Assembly: GCA_000969725.1 (NCBI GenBank)
Contig: JXSR01S017476.1
Length of the DNA stretch: 20,444 bases
Direction: 5' to 3' (one strand)
DNA from: Ophiothrix spiculata
Taxonomy: Eukaryota > Echinodermata > Ophiuroidea > Amphilepidida > Ophiotrichidae
A program made the translations under genes and the position numbers. The stretch's first letter is position 1, and every line of letters begins with the position of its first letter. The notes beneath the pieces were generated by a model. It ran no database searches and was not told the DNA's origin. It saw nothing but the letters and a program-made list of their open reading frames with translations. This document shows, piece after piece, positions 10,480 through 18,609 of the stretch.

Positions 10480-12080
10480 TTGCAGAAAAGCAAAAAATTA
10501 TGTACCAGACTATCATTATCAGCATATTTAATATAGGCCTATGAACCAAAAACATTGTCACTTTCAAATAAAATTACATTGTTAATGACATCAAGATATC
10601 ATCACAACTTGGACACAATGTATGTGCAAATTATCATGCTTCTCGCTGTATATAGATCTGTGACCTACTTAAATGACCTCCTGTTTTATTCTCTCACACA
10701 CTACGCTAATGAACAATTTCTGGATTACGAAGATCTTTGATGCCAAAATGCAAGCCTCAGACTTAGCCATGTCTGTTCAATGTATTTTTGCAGTATATGT
10801 ATGCATGCAATCTTGCCAGACATATATGCTAAACAAGATCAATTTTGTTCCAAATAGGTCAACCTCTGGCCAAAACTGTGGGATGTAGATCAGAGCAAAT
10901 CTAGCAGGTTGACAATCTATACTTGGAATCTAAACCCTAAAATGGGGTTGGTACAAATGACATACTAAAGTTACTCGATGTTGAGTTACCAAGAGTTAGT
11001 GATGATCAATCAATAAATCAATCAGACAATCAACCTATCAGAAATGTATGATATGATCTATCAACATCAGAGCTTCATGAGCCTCTGACCAATTTATGTC
11101 ACACTTTTGATCACAGCATTGTATCTTTCCACTTGATGAGTGAGAGTCCGGAAATCAAAAACGGATAGCGCATTTCCTGCTTTCTCATAAGATTACAAGT
11201 TACTCATAATAACCTTATCAATAGCCTTGATTCTTTATCTGAAATCCAAATCCAACCAATAATAATAATCAGTCAAATTGTATCAAATATTGTCTGAATT
11301 GAGATTTGTCACAACTTTGAACTTTTCAACCGATTTGTATTTTCTCCAATACACTGGCCTCTGGGAATAGTGGGGATATCAGTTCATGCAAAAGCTTGCC
11401 TTGGAAAAATGAAACCTTTCCTATTAAACCATGCAACACCAAAAGTACAAGTTCAAGCTGCAAATCAAAACTGTGTCTTTCTTTTAAGAGATGTCTTTGG
11501 CAGTTGGGCAATGTCTCCACAATATCCAGCTGACATCACCAGCAAGTCACCATAGGTCTCCACAAGGTCACAGAGATCAGTCAAAACAATACCTAGACTC
11601 CAGGCTGACAAACAGTTAAAGAAGTTTCACCTTCATTATTCAAATTTTCAATTTGTCTAACTTTCTTTAATATTCTAGTAATATCATAACATCAAATATT
11701 TTACAGAACATGGTCCTTTCACTGACCTGGCAATTTCATCTGTTATGACCAGTAGACATATTTAGAGTTGTTCCCTCATTTCTGCCACCAACTTCTGCCA
11801 CTATGACCTTGTCTTGTGACACCACCATAAACTAGAACTTGTCCAGTTCCTTCCACCAATCATTCCTGTGACCAATATCATCCTCTGACCTATCCCATTT
11901 TAGTGACCAAGCAGGGAGCGAGCTGTTCAAGCTATCCAGGCTTGGCTAGAGGATTTTGCTCAGCATGGCCAGTGGAAAATAGATAGCTCAGTCAGAGCTA
12001 CAATAAACATGACTTGGATGTGCAACAAATAAATAAATGAAGGTTGGGAAATAACATACTTTAGGTCCCAACAAAAACTT
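10480..12080. other. Mostly non-coding stretch
   Basis: No gene is supported. An open frame on the minus strand at about 11326-11535 (containing LVLLVLHGLIGKVSFFQ) has a weak acceptor-like CAG before it and no other support. Degenerate AATC repeats occur at 11006-11035. TAGGCCTA lies at 10534-10541. Confidence 0.4.
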
Positions 12081-12082
12081 CA

Positions 12083-12192
12083 CCATGACCCAACCTTAAC
12101 TCAATAACCATGACCCAACCCTAACTCACTAAACATGACCCAACCCTAATTCCAACCCTAAACATACCCTTACCCTAAACCTTAACCCTAAA
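12083..12192 (+). repeat. Short tandem array grading into telomere-like CCCTAA words
   Basis: About three units of roughly 25 bp (CCATGACCCAACCCTAACTC with small changes) are followed by irregular words such as CCAACCCTAAAC, TTACCCTAAACC and TTAACCCTAAAA. The CCCTAA/TTAGGG hexamer is the usual animal telomere unit. Here it is degenerate and interstitial, so this is a minisatellite-like repeat and not a chromosome end. Confidence 0.6.
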
Positions 12193-12578
12193 ATTTTGGA
12201 TGGGACCTGAAGTAAACTTGGTCCGAAGGTTGAACTCCCTGGAAATGTCATGTCATCATCAAATTTTCAACGACACCAGTCCAAACTATTCACATAATTT
12301 ATGGCTTCAATTTGAATTCCCTGTGTACTCAATTGTCAAAGAGCAATCGTTGAGCTGTACACATCTTGTGCAGTTAGGACCGGTTGCTATTAACTAGACG
12401 TAATCACTTCTGCAGCAAATAAAAGGACAAATACGGATTATTCAAGGATTCTGTCTCCCTTGGTATTGATATAGTCAGGTTTTAGATTGAAACTCTGGAA
12501 ATTCTATATTAGAATTGTAGATAAATGTCAACAAAAACAAAACTAAAAAAATGCCTAATCATTTTGATCAAAATGTAC

Positions 12579-12738
12579 CCTTTACAAATTAAATCCCAAA
12601 GATGCAAGCAAGAGACTTTTTCATGTGATAAACGCATGTGAAAGTTGAGTGCCTCATTGAAAGTACAAGTGGCACATTGTAATGAAAAAGGGAAATTGGA
12701 TTTCTGGAAGTAAATCATTGACTTCATGAATCCCCTTA
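12579..12738 (-). CDS. Candidate internal exon with zinc-finger-like pattern
   Basis: On the minus strand a good acceptor-like tract (ACATTCTCTTGATTTGTCATCAG) precedes an open block of 160 nt that ends at AAAGG followed by GTACAT. The enclosing open frame is 104 codons (12509-12823). The peptide contains CATCTFNEALNFHMRLSH, which has the order Cys-x2-Cys, Phe, Leu, His-x4-His of C2H2 fingers. The Cys-to-His gap is only 8 residues where classical fingers have about 12, so it is not a standard finger. A further C..H....C follows (SCLHLWDLIC). Both splice signals and the pattern could be chance in AT-rich DNA. Confidence 0.22.
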
Positions 12739-13129
12739 CTGATGACAAATCAAGAGAATGTTTAGTTACAACACGTAATTCAGGTTTCTGAGTTTCACTT
12801 ATCGTGAAGTGTACCCTTGACAATGATTCATCCTATTCCAAGTGCCCCAAATCACAGATTAATGTGTAACTAAAGAATAAATCTAACCTAATTTTACTTG
12901 CTGAATGAATTAACATACATTTCCCATCAAATTAACAAATTGAAAATGCATTTTACTTGTTTAATTACATTTTATGCATTTAAGGACACTTACATTGTAG
13001 CACCGCAGAATATGTCTGCCTCGGGATAGACCCTGTTTCAGTGACATGTTTTGTACTAGTATTGTACTATAAACGGTACTCGAATGATGTTCCAAATGTG
13101 CACATTCCAATCTTCTACTAGAGTAGTAT

Positions 13130-13758
13130 TTGATTTTCGGCCATGGCTATAGGCACGACCGTCGTGCACTTAATTTTGTAAAGTCTATACGCAGGACCGT
13201 TCTTCCCTGTGTCTATTTCCATTCAAAATACAAGTAACACAGCAAAAACATATCATAAAATAAATAAGCAAATAAGATGAATGATATATAAATGAATAAG
13301 TACTTTTGTTCAATAACGAATTAAAAACAACATGAAAAACTCACGTGAAGACAAGTAAAATTCCAATATATTATTATTAGAAATCACACCGTTTATAAAA
13401 GCTAACTATTATTGTCATGATAGCAAAACTATATCATGCAGTAACTCTGGCAAGATAAAATTTATAAGGCGATAATAACACCGATCTCAATATTTACTGC
13501 GGTATTATTACAATAGATCAGAGTGTGATTGACAAGGTTACTAGGTCGTCTCCCCCCCCCCCCAGCAGCCGCTTGTGATTTAACCACCAACAGTGGCCCT
13601 GCCCCTCAAAAATTAATTATTTATTTATTTTATGACATGTTTTTGCTGTGTTACTTATGGTTTGAATGGAAATAGGCACAGGGAAGAACGGTCGTGCGTA
13701 TAGACTTCACACAATTAAGTGCACGACGGTCCTGCGTATAGACACTTCCTTGATTTTC
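13130..13758. mobile_element. Non-autonomous Mutator-like (MULE-type) DNA transposon with 9-bp target duplication
   Basis: The element proper is 13139-13749 (611 bp), bounded by the direct 9-bp duplication TTGATTTTC at 13130-13138 and 13750-13758. Its ends are inverted repeats of 129 bp (13139-13267 and 13621-13749) with about 14 mismatches and no gaps, roughly 89% identical, starting with GG. Long terminal repeats over 100 bp with a 9-bp duplication are the hallmark of the Mutator superfamily. Each end carries a subterminal direct repeat: CTATACGCA(G/C)GACCGT occurs at the tip and again about 38 bp inside. The interior of about 350 bp is AT-rich with a C12 run and no transposase frame, so movement would need a transposase from elsewhere. 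About 11% divergence between the ends suggests it is not very recent. Confidence 0.75.
13552..13563 (+). repeat. C12 homopolymer
   Basis: A run of twelve C bases inside the MULE-like element, likely unstable in length and prone to sequencing error. Confidence 0.9.
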
Positions 13759-13796
13759 TCCAAGGCAGCCAAGGCACCCGTCAAGTACCTGATAGA

Positions 13797-14082
13797 GTAA
13801 AAATTCTGATCAAAATCTTCAGAAACGCCAACAAGTCCAATTTTGTTTTGAATGTTGATCTCTAACAGTTTGTATTGAAACAAAGTCAGGAAAGCAGTTA
13901 AGTTTCATTTTGAAAACAATGCTTCTACTTTGCAGATTGTAAATAAATCTAACTGATTATCAATTTTCCATTGAATTTGTAATATAGCCAATTTCTAAGA
14001 TTTCAACTCTAGGGGGCAGTATTTTTTTTGTCAACAACGATACTCAATAATGAAAAAAAAATCCAACTATTTTGATATATAA
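13797..14082 (+). repeat. Interspersed direct repeat, copy A
   Basis: It aligns in the same order and orientation with 20171-20444. Shared blocks include TTCTGATCAAAATCTTCAGAAA, GAATGTTGATCT, then TTTCAACTCTAGGGGGCAGTATT, and CAATAATGAAAAAAAAATCC followed by TATTTTGATATA. It begins about 40 bp after the MULE-like element. No coding frame is visible and the family is not recognised. Confidence 0.6.
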
Positions 14083-14089
14083 GTCTTGA

Positions 14090-14885
14090 ATTTGACATTG
14101 AAGCTTTTCATACTTTCATAATTACCGCTAACACTTCAAATGGTGTAAAAATCTTGAAATGTCTGGAAAAATGTTTGGGATGCTGCTGAAATTGTCCAAT
14201 GTAACTTAAAGAAAACAGCAGAATATAGCCATTATGAAACCAACCAGCTTCTTTTTTGCCAACTTTGTATCTTTGTTTATGGCATTGTTATAGTTGGATG
14301 AATGTTGTGTGTTGTAACTATCACCAGGAAGGATGCATTTGATTATCGTTCCCCTGGGTAATATGTCTTGTTACAGAAATTTATTTTTACAAAATGGATT
14401 TATCAAATTTGATCATTCTTATTCATTCAAAAATAAGCAGAACAAGTTAACCCACTCATCTCAAAGGAAATGAGATGAATTATGCACTGAAAGCTGATGA
14501 TTGCAAATAGGTTCAACACTTTATGCCGCGTGGACACAGAGTCTAGGTGTTGGATCATTTGGATCAACTGATATGAATAAAAGGCGCTTTCTGTTAAAGC
14601 ACGCAACTTACAAGCTGACTTACAACCTGCTCTGATCCTGTACAAGTGCCAAGTATTATTTCTGTTACTTTTTCACCAATTCGTAATGATTTGTCGGCTT
14701 ATGACTTTCTTAAGATTAACCTTATTCTATGAATTGTCAAAAGATTTGTCTCTTTTATTGGTGTCATAAGATGTAGTGATAATGCTAACTCTAAGTATAG
14801 ACCAACTTGGTCATTACTGAGGTATCCCCCAATGATGAAAAGCAGTGTACCAAGATTAGGGGGTTTATATCAACCAGTGTTTTGG
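14090..14885. other. AT-rich non-coding stretch
   Basis: Nothing recognisable is seen between the interspersed repeat and the SINE. The open frames here are AT-driven. Confidence 0.45.
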
Positions 14886-14890
14886 ATACG

Positions 14891-14921
14891 TACGATTAAA
14901 TGTAATATATACGATTAAATG
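14891..14921 (+). repeat. 12-bp direct repeat at SINE 3' flank
   Basis: TACGATTAAATG occurs at 14891-14902 and again at 14910-14921, seven bases apart, directly beside the tail of the SINE. It may be a local duplication connected with the insertion. Confidence 0.5.
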
Positions 14922-15150
14922 CAAATCAATCAATCATTCAATCAATATACACTGAACTTACATGAAATGCATACCCCATGAAGGAGTCTATTCGTACAGG
15001 GGACCAACGGCTTTACGTGACTTCCGAACCACGGAACAAGTAGAGTAAAGTTTCTTGCCCAAGGAAACGAAAACCGCAGCGCCCGGGGCTCTAACCCACA
15101 ACCTCTGTATTACGAGACCCGTGCTCTAACCGCTCGGTCATGCTCCCCTC
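14922..15150 (-). mobile_element. tRNA-derived SINE, minus strand
   Basis: Read on the minus strand it starts with GGGGAGCATGACCGAGCGG (A box TGACCGAGCGGTTAGAG, complement of 15124-15140). The B box follows 44 nt later as GGTTAGAGCCC (complement of 15086-15096), with one change from GGTTCRANNCC. The non-tRNA body contains CCTTGGGCAAGAAACTTTAC and ends in an ATTG-repeat tail (complement of 14924-14944). TAAATG lies directly outside both ends (before 14922 and at 15151-15156), a possible short target duplication. The length of about 230 bp and the head-body-simple-tail order are typical of tRNA SINEs mobilised by a LINE partner. Confidence 0.75.
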
Positions 15151-15154
15151 TAAA

Positions 15155-16070
15155 TGTACGCTGTCAAGTAAGCCTATAAATGACTTGTATATAGGTCACA
15201 CATTATTTGTCTCATTCAAATGTCCTTAGAAATGATATTTGTGGATCTCTCAATAGAGGGCAGACAATACAATTAACACTGTAACACTTGATAAGGCACC
15301 ATCTTTACAATTCACAATTTACATCTATATGTATGTTATTTTATTTTATTGTGTTTGTAGACATATTTGTGAAGCTTCTTGGCATTTTTACATTAGCTTA
15401 ACCCTTGTTATACTTAATAAATTTTCAGAAACATATTATATGGATTGGAAGGACTGTCGCAACCCTCTCCCCTCCCTAATTTTTATCATAAATTCTCCAC
15501 ATGTGGTACCAATGGATAAGGGTCATGTATCAGTCTTTTATCCATTGATAGCAAAATCAGTGTCATCCATTGAAAAAACTTGACAGGATTAACTTAAGAG
15601 GTTCATGAAGTCATTGAGTACTGCCAGTGTATTTAGGTATACCAGGAATTTTTAGCACCAGAAATGTGTAACCGCCTGATACTGCTTCCCATTTGTAGAA
15701 CTGAGCATAATTAAAACATCCATTAAGCATTGTCTGGTTATGGAATATAGCTTACTGAATATCTGACACCATCCCGGGACAACGTCCAAGTTAATAAATT
15801 AATTTTATCTCCTCTACACTAAATAAGTACACCCACCCAACCCCAAAAAGTGCCTTGCCATTTAGACATAAATTGCTCCAGAACAAGTTGAATGTCATAA
15901 AGAAATATACTAATGATAATTCAAGATAATCTTCAGCTGCTCTGTTAATGCAATGATGTTGACCCAGAAAATATGCAAGTGTGTTATTATGCTGTACCAT
16001 AATGTTAATTACCATACCACATTTAGCATAGTACTTTATATGGCTCCATCTGATAATAACACATTTGATA
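15155..16070. other. Mostly non-coding stretch
   Basis: An 84-codon open frame at 15329-15583 follows a strong acceptor-like tract (TTTTATTGTGTTTGTAG), but its translation is AT-biased and ends at a stop without a clear donor. It is not called as a gene. The motif TAGAGGGCAG lies at 15254-15263. Confidence 0.4.
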
Positions 16071-16074
16071 TTAG

Positions 16075-16195
16075 GGCTCAAGTCACACATCAACGTTTTA
16101 GGAACTGTACAACTCGTAAAGGTTTCAAGTACTTCTGCCTAACAGAACATCACCCTATGGATAAGGAATTGAACGCATGCCTAACGGACACCAAG
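16075..16195 (+). CDS. Candidate internal exon, cysteine-containing, unrecognised
   Basis: An open block of 121 nt begins after ATTAG (16074) and ends at ACCAAG followed by GTATGG (donor at 16196). A TAATAAC-like branch region lies about 20 nt before the acceptor. It translates to 40 residues of balanced composition, including FRNCTTRKGFKYFCLTEHH and MDKELNACLTDTK, with three cysteines. The open frame extends upstream to 15953, but that part is AT-biased and does not look coding, so composition changes at the proposed splice site. GC is about 45% against about 30% nearby. It would be entered in phase 1 and left in phase 0. No domain is recognised. Confidence 0.3.
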
Positions 16196-16199
16196 GTAT

Positions 16200-16728
16200 G
16201 GTTAAGAAATTAAATATTTAGCTTTTAACAATAACAATTAAACATCAATGTATTAAACAAAACAGTGTACGTTCGGAGTGCATTAAGCTCTACACGTTGA
16301 TGTATGACTGAGTCCTTAGCTCTTCATGGCTCCATCTGATACAGAGCAAAGGTGTGTGTTAACTACTTCAAGTCCTCTTACCAAATACTGACGTGATACT
16401 GATATTTTAGAAAGAGATCAAAATTGTGACAAAATGATTATCTGGTTCATGCTGCCAAAGAGTTCAGTAAAAGTCAAGTTGCTCCGTCGGAAAATACTTT
16501 TTTTATTTTGAACAAAAATGTTTAATGTGTAAGGTGATCAGGGGTTACCTCAACAAGTTTTTGAGCTTGCATCAATTCAATCAAAGTTAAAAAACATGCT
16601 AACAAATTTTGCTCTAGTAATCGGACCTACGCAGATTTTGTCAATGAAATCGTTATCTATAGATAAGATATACAGAGATTGTACCATATTTTTTTTCAAT
16701 ATAATGTTTTTTTTAGTCAAATAACTGA
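16200..16728. other. Non-coding stretch
   Basis: No gene or RNA is supported. The 16-base word ATGGCTCCATCTGATA occurs at 16325-16340 and also upstream at 16039-16054. Confidence 0.4.
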
Positions 16729-16729
16729 G

Positions 16730-16812
16730 CAATCGGCTGGGCTGAACTGTATCATACCACTGCATTGACGTTCTCAATGCAGTGCTATGATACGGTTCAG
16801 CCCAGCCGATTG
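16730..16812. repeat. Near-perfect palindrome, 39-bp arms with 5-nt loop
   Basis: The left arm at 16730-16768 starts CAATCGGCTGGGCTGAAC and ends CACTGCATTGA. The right arm at 16774-16812 is its reverse complement with only two mismatches, and the loop is CGTTC. Transcribed RNA would form one long hairpin of about 83 nt, similar in size to an animal pre-miRNA. It could also be a foldback transposon remnant or a product of replication template switching. Confidence 0.85.
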
Positions 16813-16836
16813 TATCATAGCATGCATTGACGTTTT
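16811..16836 (+). repeat. Third partial copy of the palindrome arm
   Basis: TGTATCATAGCATGCATTGACGTT directly follows the hairpin and repeats the inner part of the left arm (16749-16772). Its ATCATAGCA matches the complement of the right arm better than the left arm (ATCATACCA), with one base deleted. Confidence 0.7.
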
Positions 16837-16839
16837 AAA

Positions 16840-17485
16840 AAAAATCTCAACCCGTTTAGTGGAGTATCGGTTTCCTAAATAACCCCAGAACCATATGTCA
16901 CGATCTTCACAAAAAAAATGTACGTACGGGAGACCATGACAGTTTGCAATCCCTCGAGTCAGTGGTCATTTACATCATGCTAAATGACCATGTACCTGAT
17001 CCAAAATCAATGAACCCTTTTAACTGCCTTGTAAGACAATAATCAAGGATCAATACAATTACAGCCCCACTAATGGTGATCTGTGGATGTATTCACAGAG
17101 CTGGGTTGTTGAACTAGTCGGCCATTGTTTTCTCTCCCTCCAATGTATTGGATTTTGGTGATGGAGCCAGACTACCTTGGGACTTGGCCAGCTAGACTAG
17201 GAATAACAAAGAGACATGTATGATAGTGATGATGTTCCATGGTGTTACCCAGAATAGGATGTCATCTGATGGGAATTAGGAATTTAAAGAAAGCATAGCA
17301 GACTTGGTTTATCTGTCTAGAATCACTAGTCACATCGAAGAATGATTGAATCTAATCTCGTTGATCTAATCCACAATGTTCTTGCACCTGAATTTTAGGT
17401 TAAATCTTAGTGAAAATCGATACTATAGAAACAGAAATATTAATGGCCAAATTTATACCTGAAATGTAATGCTCTTATCAGTTGT
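16840..17485. other. Non-coding stretch
   Basis: Nothing recognisable is seen on either strand. Confidence 0.4.
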
Positions 17486-17489
17486 TTCT

Positions 17490-17501
17490 CCCCCCCCCCC
17501 C
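17490..17501 (+). repeat. C12 homopolymer
   Basis: A run of twelve C bases just before the older repeat segment at 17520. It is the same length as the run at 13552. Confidence 0.9.
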
Positions 17502-17519
17502 TGAATCGGTACACTAGCA

Positions 17520-17612
17520 GGGAACTCACGTCATATGTTTCTTTAAAGCTGGCAAATTCGCTGCCATTTTCTACTGATATCTCCACAGGACAGGGCATTT
17601 TCAAGGCAGTGC
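17520..17612 (+). repeat. Diverged repeat segment, copy B (target region of the hAT insertion)
   Basis: It aligns with the complement of 1985-2079. An open frame runs through it from about 17444 and continues with LNPVLVLALIHSQADLPGPG. Skipping the hAT element and one duplication copy would carry it on to a TGA at about 18567. GC is near 50% from 17600 to 17718 and again from 18536 to 18580, so the two flanks of the hAT element look like one interrupted GC-richer unit. It may be an old transposon or pseudogene; no family is recognised. Confidence 0.4.
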
Positions 17613-17719
17613 TGAACCCCGTCCTTGTACTGGCCCTTATACATTCACAGGCTGACCTTCCTGGCCCTGGCTCAAGCCACGGCCCCTACCCTATCATGAC
17701 AAATTCCCTACAAGGGCTC

Positions 17720-18001
17720 AGTGTTCGAAATACAAATTTTTCACCACATGCACATGTGCATGTAACTTCAAAAATTTACCTGCACAAAATAATTTCTGCA
17801 TGCACATAACAATGTCCAACGATATCGGTGGATCGACCAACACATGTGTCTTTTCCGCTACAGATTCTGCCGGAGATTCAGAAGCAACATCCGTGATGTT
17901 CTTTTTTTCACCTGGGTTATTAAACTGCCGAACTTTTCTTTATAAACAAAACAGTGTACATTGCGTCTAGGGTTAGTCTTTCCCTTTGGCTTCGGTGGCA
18001 T
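17720..18001 (-). pseudogene. Possible transposase N-terminal remnant inside the hAT element
   Basis: On the minus strand an ATG at 17999-18001 opens a frame reading MPPKPKGKTNPRR, a basic start of the type seen in some transposases. That frame stops after about 46 codons. A second frame from about 17933 is open for about 70 codons to the element tip, with coding-like composition (FNNPGEKKNITDVASESPAE). The two are out of register, so if they are one gene it has a frameshift. The direction fits a 5' region at the right end of the element and deletion of the rest. No conserved hAT catalytic or BED finger motif is present, so identity is inferred from context only. Confidence 0.25.
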
Positions 18002-18183
18002 ATTTTGACTTGTATTTGTTTTGTTTTGATCGACAAATTTATTTTTGTAAATGAAAATGTCAACATCCTAACCTCATAACATTGTTTGTGAAAATATGAA
18101 AACCAGACGGTCGTTATACATATTGGCCCGTATCGAAAGCAAAGACGAAAGTATTAACAAAAGCACGTGGTAACGAGACATAA

Positions 18184-18199
18184 GCAATTGATCAATTGC
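18184..18199. repeat. Perfect 16-bp palindrome
   Basis: GCAATTGATCAATTGC is its own reverse complement and lies within the hAT element, about 185 bp upstream of the minus-strand ATG at 18001. It could be a dimeric protein-binding site or chance. Confidence 0.6.
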
Positions 18200-18229
18200 G
18201 ATACCCCTCTAGGGCATTAATGAATGATA

Positions 18230-18237
18230 TGACGTCA
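18230..18237. promoter_or_regulatory. CRE-like site TGACGTCA
   Basis: This is a perfect match to the palindromic CREB/ATF consensus, about 230 bp upstream of the possible minus-strand start inside the hAT element, in a locally CpG-containing stretch. Function is inferred only from the consensus. Confidence 0.3.
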
Positions 18238-18583
18238 CACCCGGTCGAGAGGGAATTCCCAAGTAAACAAACACGGCGATAATTCGTAGCAAGTACAAAT
18301 TTAATGCAGTTTGTGGTCGTATTTTCTTGCGATTTTTAATCTTAAAATTGATATTTAAAATAAATAATTTATTTATCTTCAGACATATATTCTTATTTCT
18401 CATTTATATACTATTATCATGACCAAACATGTACATGCACTTGTGCAGGTGAGAGTAGTAAGCTTACATGCACAGTCCAAAAGTCACCTGCATTTGTGCA
18501 TGGGCGCACGTGGTATTTCGAACACTGCAAGGGCTGGCCCTGGTACCCGGTGGCTGGGGAAACAAGTGATGGCAGCGGCTGCA

Positions 18584-18607
18584 GTTGTTGTTGTTGTTGT
18601 TGTTGTT
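18584..18607 (+). repeat. (GTT)8 microsatellite
   Basis: Eight uninterrupted GTT units follow GGCTGCA. The polyglutamine or polyvaline seen in overlapping frames is a by-product of this repeat. Confidence 0.95.
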
Positions 18608-18609
18608 TA

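Larger units (their letters stand above)
17711..18535. mobile_element. Non-autonomous hAT-type DNA transposon with 8-bp target duplication
   Basis: The element proper is 17719-18527 (809 bp), flanked by the direct 8-bp duplication CAAGGGCT at 17711-17718 and 18528-18535. The ends are perfect inverted repeats CAGTGTTCGAAATAC, followed by related subterminal sequence rich in TGCACA and ACCTGCAC words. An 8-bp duplication and CAG-starting short inverted ends are typical of the hAT superfamily, in which such subterminal words bind transposase. No full transposase is present. A short minus-strand remnant of possible coding sequence lies at about 17720-18001. Exact conservation of the duplication and tips suggests a fairly recent insertion. 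Confidence 0.8.

Noticed and set aside
11326-11535. Minus-strand frame rich in leucine (LVLLVLHGLIGKVSFFQ)
   Set aside because: The acceptor-like CAG has no pyrimidine tract and no donor is obvious. The composition is compatible with chance.
15329-15583. 84-codon frame after a strong pyrimidine tract
   Set aside because: The translation is biased to AT-encoded residues and ends at a stop without a polyadenylation signal or donor. The pyrimidine tract is a TTTTA-type simple sequence.
16577-16777. 66-codon minus-strand frame
   Set aside because: It runs into the left arm of the palindrome and is AT-driven elsewhere.
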